A stretch of 37,500 nucleotides of DNA from Monocercomonoides exilis (Eukaryota; Preaxostyla; Oxymonadida; Polymastigidae): NCBI GenBank assembly GCA_001643675.2, contig LSRY02000036.1, positions 125,001 to 162,500 on the forward strand. Direction: 5' to 3'. The notes under the pieces were generated by a model. That model made no database searches. It was given only the letters and a program-made list of their open reading frames with translations, and was not told where the DNA came from. This document shows positions 21,333-32,134 of the stretch, in pieces. Within the stretch, counting starts at the first letter, position 1. Each line of letters begins with the position of its first letter. The translations under genes and the position numbers were made by a program.

Positions 21333-22650
21333 TCATCCTTTCTTGTCTGCAATTTTATGGATATTCCTCATCCATTCAGGTGGCTCTGTTTTGATGCTTG
21401 TGATCAATATCACACCATTGTCCACGTTTCTCACTGCAAGTGTTATAGGTGAGTATTTTTATTGGCACCAGTTTTTTTATTGGCACCAAAAATTATTTTC
21501 ATTATCTTTATTTCATTAAAGCTCATAAATCTGTTTCATAACTTAAGAACAATAAACAAATAAAAATTAAGCTGTACGCCAAATATTTTTTTTAAAAACT
21601 TTCTCATAAAAACGATCTAATAATTTTTAACTTTTATATTTCGATCAATGTTTTGCTCGTATTTTCTTGACTGATTGCTGTTGCGAGTTTTTATCACGGA
21701 ATTCGCAAAAACAACTGTATTTTCAGTATTTGTTACTTATTCGTTATATTTTGAACCATTTATTTAAGTATATTTTTGCATTTCACCACTTTTGTTTAAA
21801 CATGCAAAATCAAGTGAATGTGTATGTTTTGTAAAAAAATGTCTAAGGAAATTGATAAAATAATCTTTATTGTTCATTGTACATGTTTTAAAAATTAACT
21901 TTAATTCAAAATTAAAAAGAAATCAAAGGATCATGTTTTTTAAAGAATTGCATTTATTTAAGCAACGACAAATTGGCAATTATCAAATGTCAAGAACTTT
22001 GTTCTAAATACACCTTTTATATATTTTCAATTTCATGTAAGTTAATAAAACAAACACATTCACTTGATTTTGCATGTTTAAACAAAAGTGGTGAAATGCA
22101 AAAATACACTTAAATAAATAGTTCAAAATATAACGAATAAGTAACAAATACTGAAAATACAGTTGTTTTTGCGAATTCCGTGATAAAAACTCGCAACAGC
22201 AATCAGTCAAGAAAATACGAGCAAAACATTGATCGAAATATAAAAGTTAAAAATTATTAGATCGTTTTTATGAGAAAGTTTTTAAAAAAAATATTTGGCG
22301 TACAGCTTAATTTTTATTTGTTTATTGTTCTTAAGTTATGAAACAGATTTATGAGCTTTAATGAAATAAAGATAATGAAAATAATTTTTGGTGCCAATAA
22401 AAAAACTGGTGCCAATAAAAATACTCACCTATCATGTCTCATCAATTGCGGAGGTTCATTTTTAAACCAGAAAATTGACTTCATGGATATTGTCCTCTTT
22501 TTCGATAAAAATATGTGCATCAGCTTTTCCCTCTTGACACAGGTAGCGTTATCTTCATATTTCATTGGAATATTTAAGCTGTGTAAAACTTCTCTTTGTA
22601 TATTTTTTACCCCTCTTTCTTTGACTTTGTTTTCAGCATAAACTGATCCT
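21333..22650 (-). pseudogene. Relic of a PPEWMRHD-repeat gene split by a foldback element
   Basis: Two minus-strand pieces belong together. The upstream piece (about 22650 to 22431) is open and ends with a repeat unit containing FKNEPPQLMRHD. The downstream piece (21447 to the TGA at 21335-21333) continues as ITLAVRNVDNG and then ends with a second unit, IKTEPPEWMRN. Both match the 30-residue repeat of the intact protein at 32135-33784 (consensus EPPEWMRHD-xTL). The reading frame is restored only if the foldback element and one copy of TA are removed: then CAT GAT ATA ACA CTT reads H-D-I-T-L, as in intact repeats (MRHDITL). The upstream piece also carries about 50 residues with no repeat character, and no start codon is certain. 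It was perhaps a small family member or the 3' end of a larger gene. An unlabelled minus-strand frame at 23074-22724 upstream may or may not belong to it. Confidence 0.8.
21448..22429. mobile_element. Foldback/MITE-type element with 383-bp inverted arms
   Basis: The arms 21448-21830 and 22047-22429 are reverse complements without gaps. By eye I found only three mismatches (21757/22120, 21770/22107, 21824/22053). The spacer of 216 bases (21831-22046) encodes nothing. The ends are GGTGAGTATTTTTATTGGCA, and a 17-base period repeats TTTTTATTGGCACCA twice just inside each end. The element is flanked by TA on both sides (21446-21447 and 22430-22431). The host repeat-gene frame shows that exactly one TA was added, so the target duplication is TA. 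A TA target duplication with long inverted ends and no transposase points to a non-autonomous Tc1/mariner/pogo-type element, mobilised in trans. The near identity of the arms indicates recent insertion or gene conversion. Confidence 0.9.
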
Positions 22651-23432
22651 AGTTGTCAAACATCTTTCATTTTTTCGTTCCAATGAGTCTATTTCACCTG
22701 TAACTTTCTATCAGCGGTCTTTTTCAGTTCCATTGTTGACAAAGCAGTTTTCTTCCAATTAAAACTGTTTCATTTCCATCATATTGATTCATTAAGAATT
22801 CAACGTTCTCAAATGTGCTTGTCCGCAAATTACAGTTCTCCTGTTTGGTGTTCTTTTCGAAGAAGTTCACTCGATAAGTTCGTTTTATATTTCTTATTAT
22901 CGGATTTTTGTTGCTTTTGCCAGCAAGAGCTGCACATTCTTTTTTTCTTCTACGTTCAACTCTAGAGATTTGTTCAAAAAATGCAAATCTCCAAACATTT
23001 TGTTCTCCCACAGAAATGGATGAATCATCTTTAACGAAAGAATCATTCTTTTCAAAAAAAAAGAACTGATTCATCCTTTTTCACGAACCAGAAACTATTT
23101 TCATCTAAAAAAATGATATTACTCTAAAATACAGTTTGAAAAATCGATTATTGCTTCCTCAGTATTTTTCTCACAAATTGCATCAAAGACTTGAAATTTA
23201 AATAATAGGATTGATCACTTTTATTGAAAAAAAGAGTCGCTTAATTTCTGAAGCAAAGGAACAGAGACAGCTCACGCAAGTTTTTCCATTTAAAACAAAA
23301 AATATTAACCAAGAAAATCTATTTGATTTGAAATTATGGACCCAAAGCTTGTTTGAAAAACAAATATGTTTGAATTAATCAATTATCTTATTCGTGAAAT
23401 TGGTGAAATTTTTTGAATGCCCAGATTATCTG
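22651..23432. other. Intergenic DNA with an unassigned minus-strand frame
   Basis: A minus-strand frame at 23074-22724 (about 116 codons, Lys/Glu/Asn-rich, containing RTYRVNFFEKNTKQENCNLR) could be a degraded exon of the repeat-gene relic downstream. It shows no repeat motif. The remainder is AT-rich upstream sequence of the plus-strand gene at 23433. Confidence 0.35.
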
Positions 23433-24976
23433 ATGAGCAAAATAATTCCAATATTTAACTTTGAAGATGAGAAAGACATGGAAAAAAATAATTTTAACAT
23501 CGTTGATAATTATGAAGAAAAAGGGGGAAATAAATATGATGGTTATGATATTGAAGTATTCAAATCAGAGCTAACAGAAAAGTTTTCAAGTTTGTGGTTT
23601 TTTTCTCTGATAAAATTTTCAATGATTTGAATGTTTTTGTGATTTTTGAAGAGAAGTTTTCTGAGCTGGAAGATTGCGATGAGGATGAACAGAAACAGAA
23701 AATCGAGGAAATAAGGAGAATAGTTGAGAAAATGTGCAGAAAAGAGTTTGAATCCATATTCACAATAGAAATGCTCAATAAAGCGAACAAAATGATCGAA
23801 GAAAAGAATTTGACGATGGAAAAGTCCATTTCGCTGATGAAGCACATTGGATATTGCAAAATGTTGAAAAATATGCGGATTTCTGAATTCAGAAAAACTT
23901 CGTTGAGCAAAAGATTCGAAAAGATGATTACCGACGAAAAAAGGAAAAATGAAAAAGATAAGGATGAAAAGCTTCTTGTTGATCTTTGCGAATGCAATGT
24001 CTTTCTTTTCAATGAGCTTTCATCCGAGTCTATATCGTTTTGTGTGCCTTATCTTCTGAAAGTTGCGTTGAATAAAGAGGAAAATGAGGAAGTTCAAAAA
24101 GAAACTGAATTGGCATTGTTAGCTTTGAGCAACATTGGGAAATTTGAGGTGAACTTTATTGATGAATTTATTGATTGAATGAATTGCATTTATTTTTGTT
24201 TATTGCTATAATTCTTGTTTTTTCAATAGAAAGTGAGGAAAGGATTGTTTCTGGATAAAATCAAAGAAATCATCAAATATCATCAGGAGAATTTCAATCT
24301 AACCCATCTTGCGTATCAATCAGCTTGGGATTTTTTGATTCTAAGATTATTCAGAGATCATTGCTTGAATGGCGCAATTGCTGAAGAACTGCATTTTGCG
24401 AGAGAAGCAGCAAGAGAATTAGAAGAGCTGGCAAGAAATGTGAATTGGTCGAGAAAAGAAGAAGAAACAGAAGATCTTTTTATTTTGATGAAATGGCTCC
24501 GATTATTTGACACATTTTTATCCTCCAACAAATTGTGGAACGAAAGAAATGTTGAGCTTATCAGCAGCATTATTCAACTGCTTCGAATGGCAAAGGAGAA
24601 CAATGAAGAAATCAGCCACTGGTGCATTTATTCTTTGAGAATGTTTGCGGAAAATAGAGATACACGAATTGGCGGTTTGTTGAAAGGCGGAGTTGTTGAT
24701 GTATTTTTGGAGGAAATAAGGCGAGCAACATTTAAAGATGAACATATCGGAGAATATTTTGAATTCTTTGAAGTAATTTGTGAAATGTTGAAAGGAAAGA
24801 CTGGTGATGAAACGGAAGAAGCGAAAAGAAAGGCAGCAAAAATTGAATTATTTGAAAAGATGGAAGAAGAAGGATACGAAGATTGCATTGCTGGATTGCT
24901 ATTGTTTTTTGTTAAAGAGATAATTGGAGACGATAATTTAACTTCAAATGCAGAATTCCTTCATGTGCGTCTGTAA
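23433..24976 (+). CDS. Helical-repeat paralogue A, oxymonad-type expanded family
   Basis: Exons 23433-23589, 23652-24148 and 24230-24976 join in phase (phase 1, then phase 0) to 467 codons ending in TAA. Donors are GTTTGT and GTGAAC; acceptors are TTGAAG and CAATAG. The ATG at 23433 is the first in frame; 23478 (MEKNNFN) is an alternative start. The protein is all-helical, ARM/HEAT-like and very charged. Shared landmarks with paralogue B (26680-28133) are LLVDLCEC, LALSNIG near the end of exon 2, YHQEN, LHFAREAARELEEL, LKGGVVDVFLEEI and FEKMEEEGYEDCIA. From memory, proteins with these strings form a very large family in Monocercomonoides. I could not search to confirm it. No function is known to me and no catalytic motif is seen. 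It faces paralogue B across 1.7 kb. Confidence 0.85.
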
Positions 24977-26679
24977 AGCAAATGCTCTTTTTGATTTCAT
25001 TCCTTCCATTATGCACTCAGAAAAGCTGTGAAAGAGTGGAATGAAACAGAATGAAATGGAAATTGAGATTCAGAAGATGCAGAAGACAGAAAATTAGCAG
25101 AAAAAAGAAAATGAGAAAAGTGGAGAAGAGAAAAGAAGAGAAAAGATTTTGTTCTTAAATCACATATTTTGCTTGACACAAAGAATTTTCCACAAAAATT
25201 GTTCATTCTTCATTCATTTCATTCAATTATGTTATTTTCATCTTCCACTTCGACTTCACTCACACCCTCTCCTTCATTCATTCACATATTCGCACAGCAT
25301 CTATCTTCATTTCAACAATCAATCGATCTTCTTTTTCTTCTGTTTGTTTGCTTGTGACACGGCACTTTCCATTGCATTTCAGCAAATCTCACTGAATTTT
25401 TGAAGAATCTTTCACAGCTTCACTTTGGATGCAAAATCACATCAATGTTCATAATCTCATGTGTTCCTCTTTCTCTTCCTCTTCCTTATTCCCTTTGTTA
25501 ATTATTTCTTCAAAGATGACAACTCACAACTCAGACGAACAGATATTCTGTTTCTTTCAGGCTACACATGCAAAAGCAAGTTAAAGCGCAGCAAAGCAAG
25601 ATTTGTCTGAAGTTCATTCTCAAGCAAAAATAAATGAAATCAAGTTAAAAAAGGATGGAAGAAGAGAAAGGAAAAGCTTCTTTTCTCCTTTGGAGCTTGA
25701 AGTGCTCCTTTCTTGACCTGCTTGTTTCAGTGCTTCACAATGAACTTTTTGGAGAGGAATTTACTTTTTTCGCTTGTTATTCCAGCTGAAGCCAGTTAGC
25801 GAGGCAAGATAAGCCAAAATGCAACCAATAATAACATCTTCACCTGACATGAAAGGGAACATTTTGGAAATTCATCTTCCGTCAAATTCTTTCCCTTGCG
25901 AACATCATTTCACAAATTGGAGGCTGATTGCAGAAAAAGCACAGTCATCTTCCACTTTCTTGAGTCAACTTCACAGCAAGGGAAACCAACTGCTCTTCTT
26001 CTTCTTCTTCTCTATCTTCTTCATAACCTTCAAATCCTTCAACATATTTCTTCATCACTTTGATCATTTCTATTTTATAACTTCTTCCACTTATTCATTC
26101 TTTGTGAAGTCTTCTTTTCTCTTGCTCATATGGAATTCACTGTGAATGCTTGTTCTTAATGACTGCTTGCCAAGGCGCATTGGAAGACGAAATAGAAATC
26201 GATGGAGAAAAAGAAAGAGGACATTTTTGGATGAGAAAATGCAATCAACTCTCAATCACAAAAAGAAAGCATCTTCATCTTTCCATTTGCGTTCGTCTTT
26301 GAAACTCCTTTTTTGTCTGCAGGGTTTTAATTTCTCTTCTTCAGTTTCAATGAGTTCATATGAAACAAGGAAAAGAAAGAGAAGAATCTGAAGGATAATA
26401 AACTCCTCAAAGGATCAGAAAAGAGACTTTTCAAGTTGATGAATGAACAAATGAATGCTCTTTATTTTTTCATGAAATGGATGAATGGATAAATCATTTG
26501 AAGAAGACTTTTGATGAAGAAAAAAGAGTTTTGAACCGTCAATCGAATATATTTTTCTTTTTCTTTTTTCTTTTTTGAAGTCGGGAAAAATAAACAACTA
26601 AAAATATTCACATGATTTTTTGTGATAAAATGAAAAAAGTGAAAAATTTGTTTTTTAGGGTGCAATGCATTTTGTTTCC
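24977..26679. other. Low-complexity spacer between the convergent paralogues A and B
   Basis: 1.7 kb with long pyrimidine-rich and purine-rich patches (TTCATTCATTC, CTTCTTCTTC, AAAAGAAAAGAGAAG). Several frames are open by composition on both strands, but none has coding features or a credible start and splice structure. I see no repeat arms that would make A and B a simple inverted duplication. Confidence 0.5.
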
Positions 26680-28133
26680 TTAAACACTTATAAAATAATC
26701 AGAAATATTCAACGATAGTTCTCGATAATATTGTCTGTTAAGAATACCAAATACTTCATGAAAGCTAATGATGATATCTTCGTATCCTTCTTCTTCCATC
26801 TTTTCAAAAATCTCCTTTTTCAAAGCTTTTCTTTTTTCTTCGTCAGTTGTGCGATCTTTCTTTTGTTTCAATCGCCTTGAAACAATCAAAAGAAATGAAA
26901 GGATATCATGTGTTATTACGTTATTCAACGTTGGCCGCTGTATCTCTTCCAAAAATGCATCAAATGCTCCACCTTTTAACATGTCTTCAATTTTCACTCC
27001 TCTGAAAATTACCATTCTCTCGAAAATATCAATGCAACTGTAGCCAAATTTGCTGTAATTATCCCTTGATGCTCTGAATAACAGTGCAATGCTTTGGATA
27101 ATCCCAGAATATTCTTCATTCATCAACAGACGAAAGAGAAAATTACAACATAATAAGTCGAGCCATCTTGTTATCGCAAGCTCTTCTTTCGTTTCTTTTC
27201 TTCTTTCTTCTTTTTTTCTCTTCCATTCCACACATCTTGTCAGCTCTTCTAATTCTCTTGCTGCTTCTCTCGCAAAATGTAGTTCATTCACAACAACATC
27301 TTCCAAGCTATTGTCGCATAATAATCTGTTGATCAAAAACTCCCAAGCATATTGATACGCAAGTTGTGTAAGATTGTGATGTTCTTGATGATATTTCACA
27401 ATATCTTTGATCTCATTTAGGTAAAGTTCTTGTTCGATAAACTTATAAAAAAATGAAAAAATTCAATAACTTCAAAAAGGAAATAGAAGTGCTCATACAT
27501 AATATTTAGTATTACACAAAGCCAACAATGCCATTTCCACGTCTTTCTGGACTTCTTTGCTCTCCTCTTTCCTCAATCCAGCTTTCAGAAGGCAAGGCAC
27601 AATGATTGATATCCATTCCTTTGAGAAGTTGGATCTAAAGGAAGCATAGCATTCACAAAGATCAACCAGCAGTCTATCATTCTTATCTTCTTTTTTCTCA
27701 TTTTCATTTATAATCATCTTCTCAAATCTTTTGTTCAATGAAGAATACCAAAAACCTAAAGCCCACATATCTTTCAAAAAGATGCAATATCCAAGGTGTT
27801 TCAGCAAATAAAAAGCATTTTCAATTTTCACTTCCCCTTCTTTAATCATTTCGTCCATTTTATTGAACATTTCTTTTGTGAAGACAGATTTGAATTCTTC
27901 TTCCTCCATTTCTTTAATAATTTCATTCATTTCAAGGATTTTCTGTCTTTGTGCATTCTCATCGCAATGCCCCAGCTCATGAAGAAATTCTTCGAAAATA
28001 ATAAAATAACAAACAGAATTGGGCTTTCAAATCACAGAATCATGAACAAACCTAAAAAATGTTCGTTTGATGACTTCTTTTTGAACTCATCAATAGACTT
28101 ATCAATAGCTCTAAAATCCTTTCTGTTTGACAT
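26680..28133 (-). CDS. Helical-repeat paralogue B, oxymonad-type expanded family
   Basis: Exons 28133-28052, 27989-27499 and 27441-26680 join in phase (phase 1, then phase 0) to 445 codons ending in TAA. The start is the ATG at 28133 (MSNRKDFRAIDKSIDEF). Donors are GTTTGT and GTATGA; acceptors are TCGAAG and TATAAG. Intron 1 is 62 bases, the same length and phase as in paralogue A, and intron 2 has the same phase and position. Landmarks are LLVDLCECY, MALLALCNTKYY, YHQEHHNL, LHFAREAARELEELTR, MLKGGAFDAFLEEI and FEKMEEEGYEDIII. It is all-helical, with no signal or membrane segment. It converges on A, so the pair looks like an inverted duplication or two members of a dispersed family. Function unknown. 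Confidence 0.87.
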
Positions 28134-29763
28134 TTTCAGTTATTACATGTTCATATTCATTCTTTTCTCAACAAAATCAACGAAAAATTCAAACATCATT
28201 TATTTTCTTTCAAGAAGCAAATGCAACTTCAACACAAATTGCTTTGTTTTTTAATATAATTGTTTTTGCAATAAATGTTCAACGAGACAGCAGAGTTCGG
28301 CTGAACGAGGAAAAAACAGAAAACTTTTTGTTTCTGATTGATCAAACCAACAGAAATTCATAATGATGATATTTTCCTTTGTCTTTTTTCAATATGAAGC
28401 AAATGCATTCTGAGAATGCAATAGCAATCGCTTCTAAGATGCAAATGAAATTCTTTTTATGAGAAAATAGAAACGGGCAAATAAAACGATTCTTGAGGAA
28501 TAAATATTATTCTCATTTGGATTTATCAATTCTGACTGAAACAAGGAGAACAAATGTTTGTATGCCTTAACAATGTTATCTATTTTTAACTTGCCTTCTT
28601 TTTAATTCTTTTTTAAAAAATGACTCGTTGAACTGTTGAAGATGAAAGAATTTGACAATCAAAAAAGATAAAAAGAGCAAAAGAAAAGGGCAATTGTTTC
28701 AAAAGGATGCAAATGCAGAACAAACTAATTTGAAGAAAGAACCGAACAAAATTCGCCAAGCCCAAAATGACATTTTGGAGCTTGGAAATAAGCAAAAAAA
28801 GTTTTATTTGAGAGACCAACTCCAATAACAAAGCTTTATCATTTTGAAAATCAGACAAAGACACAACAAAAGAAGAAGCAGAAAATGACCTTTTTTTAAC
28901 TGCGAATTGTTTTGCAAATTCAACAGAAAAAGCCATTTTCCCAGATAAAACGAGACTTAAAAAAGGAAACAGCAAAAGCAACTTGGCCTTGAGAAACACA
29001 AAGATTGCGCACAAATCGCCATTTCTTATTTGGGTGAAAACAATGAACAGTCTTCAATGGAAGGAATTCATTTTTTTTTTATTTTTGGATCGCATTCAAT
29101 CTGAATGAAGGGGAACCAAATTCAATGATTCATGTTCCGATAATACCGTCAGCTCAGATGAAAGAAAAAATCGAATTATTCAATTTGTCTTGTTTGATTG
29201 AGCATTTCATGCTCAGTTGAATTCAATAGAACAGCCGAATGGATGAACAATGTTTTATCAATTGTTCCTTTTATTTCTGTATTCAACATAACTTTCCAAC
29301 AGAAAAGCCTACTTCTTCTGTGCATCTTCTTTTAATCCCACTGAATGTATTGCCAACCTCATCGTCATCGCTTTCTTCACCTTCTTCTTCCCCCTCAACT
29401 TCACTTATTTCCTTCTTTCTTCTTCTATTTCTCAATCACATCAATTCCATTTCTTCTTCTTTCTCCTTCTTCTTCAACGACTTTTCCATCAATCTCTTCG
29501 AAGATACTTCAAATTCTTCATTTTCTTCATTTTCAACAAATTCTATTTCTCCGAAGACGATTTCTCCGAACCCATTTTATAATTCTCTTCTTCATCCCTC
29601 AGAATATCCATCGGGCCATCTTTACAGTTTGCCAGCAAAAAACCCAGCAATTTTGATCGAATTTCCCATTTTTCGTCTTCTTAGCCAATTCAAAACGAAA
29701 TTGAAGAATGCAAATTTTATCCTCTTTTCGCAATCATTGTGATACCTATTTGCGTTTCATCTG

Positions 29764-30005
29764 TTGGTTCTTCTTCCTCTTCCTCTTCTTCCTCTTCTAT
29801 TTCTTCTTCCTCTTCTCCTTCTATTCCTCCTTCTTCTTCTTCTTCTTCCTTTTCTTCTTCCTCTTCTTCCTCTTCATCATCTTCTTCCTCTTCTTCCTCT
29901 TCCTCTTCTTCTTCTTCTTCTTCTTCTTCTTCTTCTTCTTCTTTTTCTTCTTCTTCTTCGCCTTCTTCGCATCCTCCTCCTCCTTCTTCTTCTTTTTCTT
30001 TTTTC
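29764..30005. repeat. CTT/CCT-rich pyrimidine tract
   Basis: About 240 bases of nearly pure pyrimidine built of TTC and TCC triplets on the plus strand. The complementary strand reads poly-Glu and the plus strand poly-Ser, Phe or Leu depending on frame. Confidence 0.95.
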
Positions 30006-30154
30006 ATCATCTTTCTCATGTTCATTTTCAACATTTTGAGAATTTTAGAGAGCAAATCCTTCTCATCTGCTTGCTTCGTTTGGCGAGCAAGATGCGCTTT
30101 GACAAAGATGAAGTTTGTATCTTTGCAAAGGAATTATCCTCATCTTCTCTTCTT

Positions 30155-30157
<3 letters not shown>

Positions 30158-30185
<28 letters not shown>
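30158..30185. repeat. (CT)n microsatellite
   Basis: About 13 TC dinucleotides following a CTTT run. Confidence 0.95.
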
Positions 30186-30189
<4 letters not shown>

Positions 30190-30884
30190 CCTCTTCTCTT
30201 CTCGAGATATCGTCATATTAACATCTTTGACAGCACCTTAACACTCCATAAAAGGAAGTATGCCGAAACAGGATGTTTCTTCTCCCTCTGAAGAAACTGT
30301 ACAAAACACAACACAAAGCAAGGAAAAGGAAGAAGAAGAAGAAGAAGAAGCGTAAAGAAAATGCGCCTTTGGCAATTTGTTTCTTCTTTCATACACATTT
30401 TGTAATTTTCCATTTGATAAGCCAAAGAAGATGGATAATGAAGAGGAAGATTGAATGCTACAGGGACTGGGGAGAGGAATGCAAATGGAAATAACATCTG
30501 GGGAAAGGAGCAGTGAACGAGCAGTTTTTGTTGACTTGTTTGCTGGAAAGATGAGTGGTTGTAGCTTTCTATCGAATTATTTGTCTTCTGCTGCGATGAG
30601 CATTCAAGATGTTGTAGAAGCACTACGAAATTGGTGTCATGGCAAACAGAAATTGAATTATGGATGTGTGGTATGATTGATGAATTCTTTCATCTGTTGC
30701 ATTTCACAAATCAAGGATTATAAGCGGAGGAAGAAGAAAAAATTGGATGTGGCTTTTATTTGAAGAAAAGAAAATGGAAATGAGGAGGAGGGAATGTTTG
30801 ATGCATATGAGGTTGCTGGTGTGCACAAGGAATGAAGAGTATTTTCATATTATAAATAATATTATTTATTTTGTTTTATTTATT

Positions 30885-30938
30885 TATTTATTAATTTATT
30901 TATTTTTATTTTTATTTTTATTTTTATTTTTATTTTTA

Positions 30939-30988
<50 letters not shown>

Positions 30989-31340
30989 TTTATTTTTATT
31001 TTTATTTTTATTTTTATTTTTATTTTTATTTTTATTTTTATTTTTATTTTTATTTTTATTTTTATTTTTATTTTTATTTTTATTTTTATTTTTATTTTTA
31101 TTTTTATTTTTATTTTTATTTTTATTTTTATTTTTATTTTTATTTTTATTTTTATTTTTATTTTTATTTTTATTTTTATTTTTATTTTTATTTTTATTTT
31201 TATTTTTATTTTTATTTTTATTTTTATTTTTATTTTTATTTTTATTTTTATTTTTATTTTTATTTTTATTTTTATTTTTATTTTTATTTTTATTTTTATT
31301 TTTATTTTTATTTTTATTTTTATTTTTATTTTTATTTTTT
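30885..31340. repeat. (TTTTTA)n satellite-like tract with an internal (TTA)n block
   Basis: About 450 bases of TTTTTA hexamers, essentially perfect from 30988 to 31338, preceded by TTTA units and interrupted at about 30943-30987 by a run of about 15 TTA triplets. Open frames reading Phe-Leu or Lys-Asn alternations across it are artefacts. Confidence 0.97.
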
Positions 31341-32134
31341 TTTAACTCTGCAAACTGAATGAGAGTGATGGCTTGAAACACAAACATGCATTCTCAGATT
31401 GCGTAAAGACAACAATGGTTCTATTTGATATTTACACGAAAGAATTATTGGATCTTTTGGATATGAAAGTGAAGGAGATATTTTGTTGTTTGAAAAGGTG
31501 GATGCCAATCAAAATTTTATTTTCGTATTATTTTTGCGAATGAAAAAGATGCTTCTCCCTTTTCTTTTCTCATTCCTCAAATTATGTTTCTGATTGCTTT
31601 TTTTGACTTTTTTTGAAGCTTTAATATTTTTTACAACATTATGCAAATTCCAACTGTTTTTCAAAGTTTGTATTTCTAACACATCGAGTGATGAATAAAA
31701 GCACACATATCAAAAAAAAAAAAAATGAAAAATAGTATCATGAATGGAAATGTTTTCAAATTTTTGAAATATGTTTTTAGAAGATTTTTTCAGACAAAGA
31801 GAAATAACAGGTTTTGAAAGACAGCAAACTTTTAATCATCATGAAGTGATGTCTTTTGTTTGTCATCAAAGCAAAAACGTTGGAAAATGCTGAAGTGTGT
31901 CTCAAATCAACAAGCAATAAAATTAACAAACAAATACAAATTGAATGCAGAGATACAAAAATGAAAAATATCAAGCAATAAAACATCTTTAATTATTATT
32001 CTGAAAAAATGAAAAGTTGTACCAAAAAATAAGAAGAAATCAAAAAACAATTACATGACGTTCATTTCAATTGTTACATGGTATTTGTTCAGTCATCCAC
32101 ACAGCAGCCGAACAATCAAAGCAATCACTCAAAC

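Larger units (their letters stand above)
28134..32134. other. 4-kb low-complexity intergenic region
   Basis: No supported gene. Between 29200 and 30060 both strands have long open frames because of CTT/TCC repeats. The minus strand reads as a Glu-rich protein (29717-30055), with further acidic pieces at about 29300-29560 in shifting frames broken by stops, so a decayed acidic gene is possible but unproven. Frames at 30213-30676 on both strands have mixed composition and no motif. The region also contains CT, TTA and TTTTTA tracts, listed separately. From 31340 to 32134 the sequence is AT-rich and empty. Confidence 0.5.

Noticed and set aside
23433-28133. A and B as the two arms of a giant transposon or a simple inverted duplication
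   Set aside because: Introns and the spacer show no inverted similarity by eye and protein identity is only moderate; they look like independent family members.
29239-30241. Plus-strand Ser/Phe/Leu-rich proteins in the CTT region
   Set aside because: The composition follows the pyrimidine tract; there is no conserved motif and several frames are open at once.
30747-31387. Long open frames reading Phe-Leu or Lys-Asn alternations
   Set aside because: They are translations of the TTTTTA hexamer tract and have no coding content.
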